DNA from: Myxocyprinus asiaticus | Taxonomy: Eukaryota; Chordata; Actinopteri; Cypriniformes; Catostomidae | Direction: 5' to 3' | Length of the DNA: 64,000 bases | Assembly: GCF_019703515.2 (NCBI RefSeq) | Contig: NC_059346.1 | Location: 56,928,001 to 56,992,000, forward strand | Shown here: in pieces, positions 29,944 through 41,913 of the stretch | Numbering within the stretch: position 1 is the first letter of the stretch | Layout: the number at the start of each line of letters is the position of its first letter | The notes under the pieces: model-generated | Told to the model about the DNA's origin: nothing | Database searches by the model: none | What the model saw: only the letters and a program-made list of their open reading frames with translations | Position numbers and translations under genes: made by a program

Positions 29944-30470
29944 GTGGTTCCCGTATGGGTGTCACCACCGCTGGGCTAGGGGTGCCATGGAATCTCTGCT
30001 CAGTTCAATATTTTAATAGCCACCGATATTAAAAGTACCGGCAGTACCAAGCACTAAGTCTGACTGAATTCGGCAGCTAGCTTCTTTCAAACACAAATGC
30101 TCACATGTATGTACTTGTGTCTGTGTGTGCTCTATAGAACGCTCATGTCTCGTGGTGAATTCTTAGTCAAAACGCCACACTTGCCGCAATATTAATGTAA
30201 ACACAGCCGTTAATGAATAACAAGAGTGTAAGCAGACAGGGACTAAAATATTATATCTCAAAACACTGGATCTGTGAGATGTGTAATAGACCTGCTGCTG
30301 TCTGTTGCAGGCCTATCGGTTAATGTTAGTCAAAAAGCAATATTGACAAGACAAAGAAAAGCACTCAGTGGGTCTTTTCCCCCTAACAGTGATTGGGGTG
30401 CCATGGGCAAAAAAAAAAAAAAAAAAAAAAAAAACACTATAAAGATGTACCATAGTTTAAAAAAGTTTGG
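29944..30470. other. Non-coding DNA with poly-A run
   Basis: No gene. Poly-A 30410-30434, next to a GTTTGGGAACCACTTTC block resembling an hAT terminus. Confidence 0.5.
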
Positions 30471-30736
30471 GAACCACTTTCTTTGAATTCCTGGGTGACC
30501 AGAGCCTAGGGAAGTGTGCACCCACTGTAAGACCCTCTGTATGAGATTTTGGGGTACGTACTGCCTATTGGAAGGACATTCCGTTGGTGGTGGTTCATCT
30601 TGTTGTCCACGATGGATCTCCTCCATAATATCCCAACGGATTGGTGTGATGACGACAGACTGTGGCAGAATGGGTTCTGGGAGAGGTGATGAATGAACTG
30701 GATCATGTCTTCGTGACAGGGCATCTGCTTTGCCAT
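30330..30736 (-). pseudogene. Ty3/gypsy integrase N-terminal remnant
   Basis: Frames 30506-30736 and 30330-30626 carry a linker, then [27 protein letters not shown]. This resembles the His-His part of the HHCC zinc-binding domain of gypsy integrases. It runs into the poly-A/T tract at 30410-30434, where element sequence stops. No DDE core is present. Confidence 0.6.
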
Positions 30737-31870
30737 TCTTGCTGCCTGGACGATAAGTAACAGTAAAATTGAATCAGGTTAAGAAGAGCGCCCACCTGGC
30801 CTGTCGTGGATTCATTCTCTTGGCGTTCTTAATATATTCCAAGTTCTTGTGGTCAGTGATGACTTGAAATGGTTGCCTGGATCCCTCCCACCAGTGCCTC
30901 CACTCCTCTAGGGCAGATTTGATGGACAGCAGTTCCTTGTTGCCTACATCGTAATTAGTCTCTGCAGAGTTGAGTTTTTTGGATAAAAAGGCACATGGGT
31001 GGAGTTTACCCAGATAACCTTGACGCTGGGAGAGTACAGCTCCAATGCCACAGTCTGAAGCATCCACTTCCACTATGAAGGGGAGGTCTGGATCTGGGTG
31101 TTTCAAGATGTGAGCAGTGGTGAAATTAGACTTGAGTCTTTTAAAAGCATCTTGTGCACTCTCTGGCCAAGTCAACCTCCTAGGTTTTCCTCTGAGTAAT
31201 GCAGTGAGAGGGGCTGCAATGATGCTGTAGTTCCTTATGAATTGCCTATAAAAGTTTGCAAACCCAAGAAATTGTTGTAGTTCCTTGATTGTTGTGGGGG
31301 CTGTGGGGGTTGTGGTGGTGGTGTGAAACTCACATTTTTCTGCTTTCACATATAGCTGATGGTGGAGTAGACAGTTGAGCACTGTTTTGACTTGTTGAAT
31401 ATGTTCATCCTTGGTTTTTGAGTAAACAAGGATATCATCAATGTAAACTATTACACAGCTGTTGAGAAGGTCTCTGAACATTTAATTGACAAATGAATGG
31501 AAAACTGAAGGTGCATTGGCAAGGCCTTAGGGCATGACCAAGTACTCCTAGTGGAAATAAATGCAGTTTTCCACTCATCCCCTTCTTTGATACGGACCAA
31601 GTTGTAGGCACTTCTGAGATCCAGCTTAGTAAAAATCTTGGCTTCTCTTAGTTGTTCTAAGGCATATGGGACTAATGGCAGGGGATAGCGGTATTTAACT
31701 GTGATGGATGAAGCCCGATTCTAGTGCCTCCTCGATGTAATCCTCCATAGCCTGCGTTTCAGGGAGGGATAGAGGGTAAGCCTTGCTTCTAGGGGGAGAT
31801 GAATTGGGTAGAAAGTCTATGGCACAGTCCCAAGGTTCATCTCAGTACAACACCGACTCCTACACAAACT
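30480..31870 (-). mobile_element. Ty3/gypsy LTR-retrotransposon pol fragment
   Basis: Internal fragment without LTRs. In element order: a Pro/Ser leader with [16 protein letters not shown] (about 31720-31800), RT, RNase H, and the start of the integrase zinc-binding region (about 30500-30620). Frames are broken at several points. Confidence 0.85.
30774..31740 (-). pseudogene. Ty3/gypsy reverse transcriptase-RNase H
   Basis: The 5' part of RT, about 31500-31660, reads [20 protein letters not shown]...DEWKTAF (motif A Asp present). A frame change follows. The 235-residue open stretch 30774-31481 then begins [20 protein letters not shown] with the catalytic YIDD box (about residues 13-16). A Thr/Pro insertion ([12 protein letters not shown]) from a simple repeat comes next, then [19 protein letters not shown], and the RNase H domain with [16 protein letters not shown] (about 142-157) and DHKNLEYI. 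Motif order RT-RNase H with FLGFANFYR is typical of Ty3/gypsy. The frame is truncated at ARWALFL. Confidence 0.92.
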
Positions 31871-32680
31871 CAGAGTAAGCCAAAAAAAAAAAAAAAAACA
31901 CACACAAAAAAAAAACATTTATCTACTGAATCCCATCTGGATAAGTGGGAACGTGATCATGGTTGAGTGAAAACTAGAGTGAACATCGGCAGGGCATTTG
32001 ATTCCTGGAGGGACCTTCGTTCGGTTTTTGGGGATCAAAACCGACCCTGAATTGGTGTTCTTCTTATTGGACAGGTAAGCTTACATAACTGCAAAACATG
32101 TGAAATATAGTGCAGTAAGGATTGATCTGTGTAATTTTAGCTAACTTGATCTTGCCTGCTAACGGTGATGAATTTCAAGCTACCTTGCTTCGTAACTTTC
32201 AAATAATTTCAACAATCTTCTCTTTATACTAAAAGTCAGGTATACAGGATCAATTTAAGCAAATACGCTGGTTTCTTGATTGTAGTACAACATATGACAT
32301 ACAAAACATTCAATAGTGCAACATAACAGTGCAGTGCAACAGTAAACTGTCTGGTATAGTTCAGTATTATGTAGCTGTATGTGTGTATCAGTATGCTATG
32401 TTAGCTGATAAGTAGTTTTAGTTTAGTTTCAAAGTTTGTAGTAAACAATCATAACTGTAATTTTAATTATGCTACCTCATCTGTCAGCATGATGCCGGTG
32501 AATCACGTTCAGTCTCTTTGTACGTTACGTCATTGTTTTGGCCGATGCTCGCTGGCTCACGTCCCTATGAAGTGTGTGCATGAGTGCGAGCACGAGCAAC
32601 AGGTAGCTGGCTGCAGTTCGCTTAATGGCCACAGGTGTCATTAATAACAAGTGTTTCTGAATCTTACATACTGCACCTTT
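31871..32680. other. Non-coding DNA, no gene seen
   Basis: Poly-A 31881-31897 followed by AT-rich sequence. A CTTACATACTGCACCTTTAA block near 32663-32682 looks like a decayed TTAA-MITE end. No coding signal. Confidence 0.45.
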
Positions 32681-32684
32681 AACT

Positions 32685-32850
32685 TATGCGTTAACATGGA
32701 CACATAAGCCGTGTTCTCCGACAGAAGCCATGTGTTTTAAAGCACTTTCTCATAACAGCCTTTAATTCCTTAAACGGCTGCATTTGTGTCTACGTGACGT
32801 TTCAGAACGCCGCAGTGCATGTAAACGTGGTCAAAGTCTTGACAAGATAT
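32685..32850. repeat. Dispersed repeat family C, copy 1
   Basis: Resembles 54060-54237 plus 55586-55612. Shared blocks are GTTAACATGG.CACATAAGC, TTAAA.GGC near an AAACGGC block, TGACGTTTCA.AACGC and GTGCATGTAAACGTGGTCA. The family is not identified. Confidence 0.6.
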
Positions 32851-34735
32851 ATATGGAATAAAAGATACAGAAGCCTTAGTGAAGTCAAATGATGTTCACA
32901 CAGCAAACTAACAAGGAACCTTGCTTTGACCAAAGGTTACAAGCTGCGATTTCAGGAAAAACCAAATGTTGAACTATGTTGGTAACGATGAAACTTGCAT
33001 GCACAAACCTTTACAAAAAAGTAAAGGTTTGTGCCTACAAATTATCATATGTGTAAAACATTCAAAAAGATAATTAATTTAGCTGTCATTAATGTTTAAA
33101 GAGGCTTAAACATCCACATTGTAGTGGAGAGTCATAATATCAACAGTGGGATTGGCAGTGACATTCCTTAAAGAGGCTTTTGTTTGACAAAGTAATATAA
33201 GAAAAAACTGAAATATAGTGAAAATGTTCTGGAAAGTGTGTGAGAATCCATAAGGTTGCACACAGAATGGTAAATGAAAGAGAGGCTGGTTCAGAGGCTT
33301 GGAGCCAGCAGTGATTTTAGCTATGTTCTAACCATATTGCAAGCTCTTTTGACATTTAATTACATGCAAAATATGATTGATAGATATCTACAGTATAATC
33401 CAATTTTTACTAGTTAAAATTCTAATTCTTGATATCAGAAATGGAATTACTACCAGTGAATACTAATTATTGATATAAGTGGTGTTCTTTAGGAAAAACG
33501 TAAATTCTTGATATAAAAAAATCACATCATTACTTGCAGAAATACCCATTGTTGATGTAAAAAATAGTTTTTTATTTTTTAACTAGTTAATGAGGGTAGA
33601 AATCGTCTTTGGCGGGTGACGTTTTCATGTTTTTCCTGCCTTGAAAATGCTGTGAATGTTGGGCCGCTGAAGCAAAATAATTATGTTCTTCTTGCATTCA
33701 AGGCTTTATAAGCACTTAAATTCTTCTCATCTGAAATGTAGGTGCGTGTTTTGCTTGGCAAATTTGAAGCGTGGCATGAGCCACCACAGACCCTTTCATG
33801 CAAGTGAACCGGAATCTCTGGAGCGTGCGGGTCAACCAGGCTTCCCTCATAATCCATGCTATATTTTTATGCACGCTTCAGAGATAGGATAGCGCTGAGC
33901 TGATCACAAGGTATATTCAACAAGGCTTCCCCTGATATTGCGGGGCAGACCACAAAACTTATGCAGCCAATTAGAACTTTTACATAGATTGTTCTGTATT
34001 ACAGTGCTTTAAAGAAAGTCAAAAATCTCAAACGACTAGATAGTCTCGACATTATAAACAGCACTGACAAGAAAAAGGGGGAAACAACACTTTGGCATGC
34101 ACCAACATAAATTACAAGACTATTTAATCTACTCATTTTTACCCTTTACTAAAATTGATCAGGTTTTTTTTTTTTTTCTTTTTTTTTTTTCAGTAGTAAC
34201 ACTGAATATTATGACAGAAATGTTACAGATTCATATTAAATCTATAAGGGCAAGTTTTAAGTTTCTAAATGTGTTTAGGCTAGTAGTTTTTTCATAACAA
34301 CAAAAATAGTAAAATTTTTTAGAAAGACTATCTACATTGACCTAACAACAGAAATGAGGAGACATCAATGGTCTTAGCTGTGATTATGGCCTTATTACAA
34401 AAACCACTGTTAAATAATGGCAGAACAATGCAAACTTTAATAAGGGCAAGTCCTATAAAATTTTGAATGGAGTATAAAGTCTGGACTTCCATGAATTATG
34501 GACAAATTATTGACAAAGTTTTCCATTAGGCCTGTGTCATGCTAAACTCATATGATTCTCGTAAAAAACAACAAAAAAAAAAAAATGTCCAAACAAATGC
34601 ATGCAGTTAAAGTCTTTAGTTACCTTTATCACTTTTTGTGGGGTGGGGGATTTTGGATATTACAAATGATGAGTGGCTAATGACTTTGGAACACCACTAG
34701 CCACATTGGCTGGTGAGTCAAAAAGTTAATGTCAG
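32851..34735. other. Non-coding DNA, no gene seen
   Basis: Almost 1.9 kb of AT-rich sequence with poly-T near 34164-34190. 33405-33560 contains reiterated TAATTCTTGATAT-like units. Frame 33683-33892 has no recognisable domain. Confidence 0.45.
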
Positions 34736-35172
34736 GGGGCTTGGGTATTTCAGCGAGTATTGACGCTGACTACCACCCCTGGAATCACGAGTTCGAATCC
34801 AGGGCGTGCTGAATGACTCCAGCCAGGTCTCCTAAGCAACCAAATTGGCCCGGTTGCTAGGGAGGGTAGAGTCACATGGGGTAACCTCCTCGTGGTCGCT
34901 ATAATGTGGTTCTCGCTCTCGGTGGGGCGCGTGGTGAGTTGTGCGTGGATGTTGCGGAGAATAGCGTGAGGCCTCCACTAGGTCTCCGTGGTAACACACT
35001 CAACAAGCCACGTGATAAGATGCGCGGATTGACGGTCTCAGACGTGGAGGTAACTGAGATTCGTCCTCCACCACCCAGATTGAGGCGAGTCACTACGCCA
35101 CCACGAGGACTTGGAGTGCATTAGGAATTGGGCATTCCAAATTGGGGAGAAAAGGGTAGGAAAAAAAAAACC
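34736..35172 (+). mobile_element. tRNA-derived SINE
   Basis: The head resembles a tRNA gene: a box-A-like stretch within TTGGGTATTTCAGCGAG (34741-34757) and box B GAGTTCGAATCC (34789-34800), the expected spacing for RNA polymerase III. A GC-rich body of about 340 bp follows, then the tail GGGGAGAAAAGGGTAGG and poly-A at 35161-35170. No open frame is expected. The box-A substitutions suggest it is no longer active. Confidence 0.82.
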
Positions 35173-35267
35173 TTAATGTCAAACCCTGGATAATGTCAAG
35201 CTCTGTACTTCTCACAACATGGTCTAATCACATTACTATACCTACATTTTTTCTAAATGATTTTTAT

Positions 35268-35900
35268 ATGGCTTGTTTTACGTATCACGTGAAATAAATG
35301 CTAGAGGAGCTAGAACATCAAGACTTTTATTCACTTTCACACAAATCACATGTAAAACTGTGGATTATCAGTTCATAAACACTTAATTTACACCCTATTC
35401 CTCACACACTGCTATTTTATAACATCAAAACTACTATGCAAGACTTGCAAAGCATTACATTTTTAAGTTTGCATTACATAACCATCTACATTTACAAGCT
35501 TATTAGAGCATGGTAACTCAACTGATAGAATGTAGTCTAGTTTATTTGCGATGCAAATTACCTGAGTCCTGAACAGCATGCAAGTTGACATGTGAGCTGA
35601 AAAAGTCATAGAAGCACCACAAAATGATGTGGTTGCTTCAACAATTGCATTTTTCATGTCACATTTACTTTTTATGGTTTGGTTTAGGTTTCAGGGTTAG
35701 GATAGGGAGGTAGGTAGGTGTTGCTGATTTACAACGCAATATATCATTGGCTTTAAAACCTCATCTGTTTATGAGAAAAAACTAACTCGCTTTGGTCGTT
35801 TTACATTGAAAATACTGTGATACATGGAAAGCACCACATTGTTTTGCAAAAACAACACCACACCACACCACACCACAATTTTTAATGAGATCAGGCTGAC
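35268..35900 (-). repeat. Dispersed repeat family A, copy 2 (inverted)
   Basis: Reverse-complement match to family A copy 1. On the plus strand it shows the tRNA-like module most clearly: TGGTAACTCAACTGATAG (35510-35530, box-A-like) and CCTGAGTCCTG about 45 bp later. Confidence 0.7.
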
Positions 35901-36397
35901 TGCTCTATACTGTTGGAACTTGGCAGTGCTATACTACAGATACTGTTGGCTCTTGTAAGACAAATGGTTTGTGATGCTCCTAATTTTCAAGTCACTTTGG
36001 ATTAAAAGTAAATGAGTGGTTGTTGTTTTTGGTCTCTAGTTATGACTTGAGTCCCTCCTTTAATGTAGATCTAGGTGATTTTTTAACTTGTTTTATCGTC
36101 AGCCAGGTGCAAAAAGTCAGATCACTTAGAAAAGTAGTGCACTTATCCTCAGCAACCTGCACAATTTAAGTCATGTCCATTCCACAAAGAGTATAAGACG
36201 ATTAATTGAATGGTCCATCATCAATTATTCCTTACATATAGGTTTAGAGGTTTGTTCAAATTACTAACCCTATTATAAAAAAAAGTAATGGTTTCTTAAC
36301 AGCCAACACTAAAATATTCATATAGACACTAACACAGAAATGGGCATGGTTGAAATGCTTTTGCCAAGAAAGACTTAATATAAGTCATGCATGTAAG

Positions 36398-36398
<1 letters not shown>
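35901..36398. other. Non-coding DNA
   Basis: Nothing recognised. Confidence 0.5.

Positions 36399-36459
<61 letters not shown>
36399..36459. repeat. (CA)n microsatellite
   Basis: CA run with CGCG interruption at the left end. Confidence 0.95.
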
Positions 36460-36461
<2 letters not shown>

Positions 36462-38055
36462 TTCCAGAGGCATGAATATGTTGAAGAGTGGGTAAAGGGT
36501 GTCAAGCACATAACTACTCCAGATATTATCACAGTTTCCTCCCTTTACAGTGAGCCTCCCTCAATCCATCTCTCTATGTCTGAACACACATTCTCTAGAG
36601 TCTCTTCCTCACCCATGCTTGCTCCTGTTCTGTTGCAATAAATTGCGCTCAAATTTACGTCACATCTTTGGTCTGTGTGACAGAGAATTCAGTTCATTTT
36701 CAATGCCGTGCCAGACCTAAATGAATAACTGCTGGCACCTAATTAAAAATCACACTTTTGCCAATTTCTCAACTGATTTTGCAGCACATACTGAATAATA
36801 GTGAACACAGAATGCTTTTTAAAGGTTTCCATGTATGTACACATACTACCAGCAAAAAACAATAGTACCGGAAATAATTAATGTTTTCCTTGAAAAGCAT
36901 CCAAAGCTTTTATATCGCTAGTTAGATCCAATGAGTAGATACCCAAGACCAACTGAATACTCCAACCCCTCTGTCAGTCATATAACAAAAGCTAACAAAG
37001 GAAAGAGTTACACTGCAGTTCTTTGGCATTATTGTTTTAACATAAATAGTCTGCTTAAAGTGCTTTAAGGGGCGTTTGGTCTGTCCTTATTGTTGCCTGC
37101 AGAGAAAGAGATCCAGTAGTTGATTAATGGGCTGAGTGTAAACAAAGCCCTTGAAACAAAAGCGTGAGTGTAAAGAATTAAGATAAGAAGAAACTGCAGA
37201 CACGTTTGCCTTCATCTCTCTTTTGCTAATGACCACTACTGTCGTTTTCCATCTACTAAGGCACAGCGCAATACAGCAGAGAATTAGTGTACATGGGCAG
37301 AAATAAGTGAGAGGTCTAAAGAGGCAAATCTAAAGAGGCAGTTGTGTGTTAAAGACCTCTTGAAATAAAAATGTTTGAGATTTTTGGCTTTTACTCCATG
37401 TCTGTTAGCTTTGAGGTCATCTATACACTTGTGTACTTCCAAAAAGCTGATAAAATTAATTGATCAGATAAACACATTTAAAATTGATAGTGTTTCTCTT
37501 CTGGGAAAATTGGCCAAAAATATTGATGACTTATCTTGCACTAATGGGTGTATCCAAATTTTTGCCCAATAAAGTGCTGTGCCAGACCTAAATGAAGAAC
37601 TCTAGAATGAGATCCCTCCCACTTAATACCAATTATATCTGACTAGCAATAACAAGTAGCTAATTACTGTTAATGGCTGGTGTGAAAACTTCAACATATT
37701 GGCTATTTAAAAAAGGGACGAGCCCCGCCCCAGCTTCCTGTTTCAAAAAGAGATACAGTATGTAAACACTGGAAAGAAAACTGCACTCGTCAATCAATTT
37801 CATGGGATATTTTAATGAACTGTCTTCATTTTTGAAAGAATAAAAATAAATAAGTAGAAATAAAACATATGACCTGCTTGAAATATGGACAATGCCATTT
37901 GTTTTGAAATTTAAATGGAAGAGCGAATGTCATGTCATGGGACATGAATTGTGAACCCTAAGTTAAAACAAAGTGCAAAAGGTCAATATTTCTCCATATT
38001 ATAATGTATTTAATGTCCATATGTTCCATTATACTTATAAATATATTACTTTAGT
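36460..38055. other. Non-coding DNA, no gene seen
   Basis: AT-rich. A GTGCCAGACCTAAATGAA block occurs at about 36707 and again at about 37579, suggesting two pieces of an unrecognised repeat. Confidence 0.45.
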
Positions 38056-38057
38056 TA

Positions 38058-39639
38058 CAGTTGTGCTCAAATGTTTGCATACCCTTGGAGAATTGGTAAT
38101 ATATGTACCATTTATAAAGAAAACATGAGTGATCAGGCAAAAAACATTTCTTTTATTTCTTATGGGATTCATATTCAACTGTAGGTTATAACAGAATGGC
38201 ACAATCATAAAACAAAACATGGCAACAAAGAAAAAAATTAAATGACCCCTGTTCAAAAGTCTGCATACCCTTAGTTCTTAATACTGTGTATTGCCCCCTT
38301 TAGCATCAATGACAGCGTGCAGTCTTTTGTAATAGTTGTCTATGAGGCCCCAAATTCTTACAGGTGGTTTAGCTGCCCATTCGTCTTAGCAAAATGCCTC
38401 CAGGTCATGCAAAGTCTTTGGTCGTCTTGCATGAACCGCACGTTTGAGATCTCCCCAGAGTGGCTCGATGATATTAAGGTCAGGAGACTGTGATGGCCAC
38501 TCCAGAACCTTACCTTTTTCTGCTGTAACCACTGGAGGGTCAACTTGGCCTTGTGCTTAGGGTCATTGTTGTGCTGGAAAGTCCAAGAGCGTCCCATGAG
38601 CAGCTTTCGTGCAGAAGAATGCAAATTGTCTGCCAGTATTTTCTGATAACATGCTGCATTCATCTTGCCATCAATTTTCACAAGATTCTCCATGCCTTTA
38701 GAGCTCACACACCCTCAAAACATCAGTGAGCCACCACCATGCTTCACAGTGGGGATGGTATTCTTTTCACTATAGGCCTTGTTGACCCCTCTCCAAACAT
38801 AGCACTTATGGTTGTGACCATAAAGCTCTATTTTGGACTCGTCACTCCAAATTACAGTGTGCCAGAAGCTGTGAGGCTTGTCAAGGTGTTGTCGGGCATA
38901 TTGTAACAAGGCTTTTTTGTGGCATTGGTGCAGTAAAGGCTTCTTTCTGGCAACTTGACCATGCAGCTCATTTTTGTTCAAGTATCGTCGTATTGTGCTC
39001 CTCGAAACAACCACACCATCTTTTTCCAGAGCAGCCTGTATTTCTCCTGAGGTTACCTGTGGGTTTTTCTTTGTATCCCGAACAATTCTTCTGGCAGTTG
39101 TGGCTGAAATCTTTCTTGGTCTATCTGACCTTGGCTTGGTATCAAGAGATCCCCGAATTTTCCACTTTTTAATAAGTGATTGAACAGTACTGACTGGCAT
39201 TTTCAAGGCTTTGGATATCTTTTTATATCCTTTTCCATCTTTATAAAGTTCCATTACCTTGTTACGCAGGTCTTTTGACAGTTCTTTTCTGCTCCCCATG
39301 GCTCAGTATCTAGCCTGCTCAGTGCATCCATGTGAGAGCTAACAAACTCATTGACTATTTATACACAGACACTAATTGCAATTTAAAAAAAACTACAGGT
39401 GTGGGAAATTAACCTTTAATTGCCATTTAAACCTGTGTGTGTCACCTTGTGTGTCTGTAACAAGGCCAAACATTCAAGGGTATGTAAACTTTTGATCAGG
39501 CCCATTTCTGTTATCATTATGATTTAAAAAGGAGCCAAACGACTATGTGATAATAAATGGCTTCATATGATCACTATCCTTAAATAAAAGAAAAATTTCA
39601 CAATTTCTGCCAGGATATGCAAACTTTTGAGCACAACTG
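38058..39639 (-). mobile_element. Tc1-family transposon, both ends present
   Basis: A 1582-bp element flanked by TA (38056-38057, 39640-39641), the Tc1/mariner target. The outer ends are inverted (CAGTTGTGCTCAAATGTTTG left; CAGTTGTGCTCAAAAGTTTG on the minus strand at right). A related inner motif occurs about 190 bp in on the left (TGTTCAAAAGTCTGCATACC, 38252-38271) and about 140 bp in on the right (39478-39500). This is the IR/DR arrangement of fish Tc1 elements, where each end has two transposase sites. The transposase is nearly complete but carries a nonsense codon and a later frameshift. Confidence 0.93.
38358..39299 (-). pseudogene. Tc1-family transposase with one in-frame stop and a late frameshift
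   Basis: Cut-and-paste transposase. The start ATG at 39297-39299 follows the left leader. The N-terminal paired-like helix-turn-helix (LRNKVMELYKDGKGYKKISK, about 10-29) is followed by the linker RSDRPRKISATTARRIVRDT and a second HTH with VSRSTIRRYLNKN. VIWSDESKIELYG (about 150) holds the first catalytic Asp. At 38715-38717 a TGA stop falls where the family has a Trp codon after GGSLMF. The same frame then continues with GMENLVKIDGKMNAACYQKI and [18 protein letters not shown] (second Asp). After KVRF, near 38510, a frameshift destroys the third acidic block. Overall about 314 codons. Confidence 0.92.
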
Positions 39640-39702
39640 TACATTATACTATTATATCAATATATTAAATCCTCAAACCGCAAACCTAACCTACATCAAG
39701 TG

Positions 39703-39703
<1 letters not shown>

Positions 39704-39768
<65 letters not shown>
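39704..39768. repeat. (TA)n microsatellite
   Basis: Uninterrupted TA run. Confidence 0.95.
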
Positions 39769-39773
<5 letters not shown>

Positions 39774-40508
39774 AGGCAACTTCCTCATGATATGACCACA
39801 TAAAATTTCTAAACCATCATTTTGAAATTATAAGATACATATTTTGAAGATTTTAAACGTTCTGTCAGACAAAGATGATGTCGTCATGTCATGTGTCCAT
39901 AAGCCTCTCAAAATCTTTGAATTTAGAGAATACATTTGGTCAAAATGAGATCATTTGGAAATGCAGACAGGCCCTACTGCTTTAAACTATTTCTATTCCC
40001 CAGTAACCCATATGCTTATGGCATGGTTTATATTTGATGAATAATAGGTTTCAGGAGCAACTCCTTGAGTCTCCTAGCAACACACCAGGAGCCCGTGGCA
40101 GACTGTTACATTTCCATCCCTTGATTTCTTCTTCTTCAATTGAGAAAGCTTTCATGTTAGGAAATATGAATTTGAGAGGCCAATCTGCCCAGCCCACCAC
40201 CACCCACACATTAAGGCCCCATCATACTTCATATGAAAATGAAGAATGAACAGGTGTGACGTCATTTTGAACTAAATCTGGCCAAAACTAAGGTGTTTTT
40301 GGGTTTGTTTTGGTGGTTCGTAACAGCTCGCCAGCGCAAACTTTCAGGAAAATTAGTACAGGCTGCTAAACACTTAGATATGCCTCTTATCATCATTCTT
40401 TTGTCTGTATTCTTCCCATTAACACTCTTTTATACACCCATATTTGCAGTAGTATCAGTGTCATCATAAATTTAAATAATAGAGTGTAACTGGTTCATAT
40501 TATGGTCA
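39769..40508. other. Non-coding DNA, no gene seen
   Basis: Frame 40034-40249 has no recognisable domain. Confidence 0.45.
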
Positions 40509-40516
40509 CATATACA

Positions 40517-41371
40517 CAGGGTTGGGAGGGTAACTTTTTAAATGTATTCCACTACAGATTACAGAATACATGCTGTAAAATGTCATTTGTAACGTATTCC
40601 GTTAGATTACTCAATGTCAATAACATATTCTAAATACTTTGGATTACTTCTTCAGCACTGGTAGATTTTTTCACTTGTTTTGACTATAAAAACTCTGCCA
40701 GTACAGTAAGACAAAATACACGTTGAAAATACATTATCTGAAAAACCTAAATATCTTATGCAGTGTTGTTTCTAAAACAAGATAAATCAAATTGATCTTG
40801 CTTTAAGGATTTTTTGATATTTTTACAGGAAAACAATAAAAAATATATATATATTATCAAGAATACAATTTTTGCCCTAATATTAAAGGTCTTACTAGAA
40901 AAAAAGAAATTATGATCCAATGTGAATTTTCTTGATAAAAAAATTATGATCGTGCCTGGTAACACGTGCATGTAAAATGGCCAGAAACAGCATTTTAGCT
41001 TAGTGTAAAGCTGACAATTTACACAAGGTTTATTTCTATTTCTTCTGCTCCAAACTTACTTCAAACGTACTTCTCTGTGTGCTCGTATGAATGTAACACA
41101 TCATAAGAAAGTGTTTCACTGCTGTTCAAATGCACTTTGGATCGCATCATTTACATGTATAAATGTTTTCCATCTGAAAGGACTAAATATTAAATGAAAC
41201 AAATGACAATAAAATGCAAAGTAATCTCTTCATAATCAAAATACTTTTTGAATGTAACTGTATTCTAATTACCAATGATTTAAATTGTAACTGTAGTGGA
41301 ATACAGTTACTTATATTGTGTATTTTAAGTACGTAATCCCGTTACATGTATTCCATTACTCCCCAACCCTG
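40517..41371 (-). mobile_element. hAT-like non-autonomous element, copy B
   Basis: Same family as 27121-28305 but inverted. Ends CAGGGTTGGGAGGGTAACTT and (inverted) CAGGGTTGGGGAGTAATGG. A perfect 8-bp duplication CATATACA lies at 40509-40516 and 41372-41379. 855 bp, non-coding, about 330 bp shorter than copy A. Confidence 0.9.
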
Positions 41372-41379
41372 CATATACA

Positions 41380-41780
41380 GTATCGCATTAGCGCCATGAA
41401 TGCAGTGTATAAACCTGACAAATTATGCATTATATACTGCATACACTGTATATTACTTTAAATCAAGTTTCTGATCTTATGTGAATTCTACTCATACGAG
41501 GCATGAAGTCATTGATAACACATCATGTAATGTCACACTAGTTGATGTTGAACACATTGAAAAAACACTGTTGGTTTAACTTAATTCAATTGTGGACATT
41601 AGTTCCACACAATTAAAGTGAGTTTCTTTGGCATAAAATTATAATGGAGTCTCTACTCAAATACTTTGTGTGAAGAAAGCCTAAATTAATTGAGTTAAAC
41701 TAACTTAAATTTGACCTGTTCAAATAACTCTATTGAACCTTGCAGGTTGTTGCTAGCTAGCAACAAACACATTAGCAAAT

Positions 41781-41819
<39 letters not shown>

Positions 41820-41905
41820 ACCATATGACATGTATTGGGCTGCTGAGAGTTTACAGATCCCCAATCAGTCATTAAACTGATGATCCCTCTGTATTAACTT
41901 AAGCA
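41380..41905. other. Non-coding DNA with (AT)n run
   Basis: AT run about 41782-41812. A CATTGAAAAAACACTGTTGG block at about 41567 may be an end of a decayed element; TTTTTTTCAGTG at about 43190 could be the other end. No gene. Confidence 0.4.
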
Positions 41906-41913
41906 ATATACAC

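Noticed and set aside
34741..34810. Functional tRNA gene
   Set aside because: Box B is good but the stretch lacks a proper cloverleaf and terminator and is the head of a SINE with a poly-A tail.
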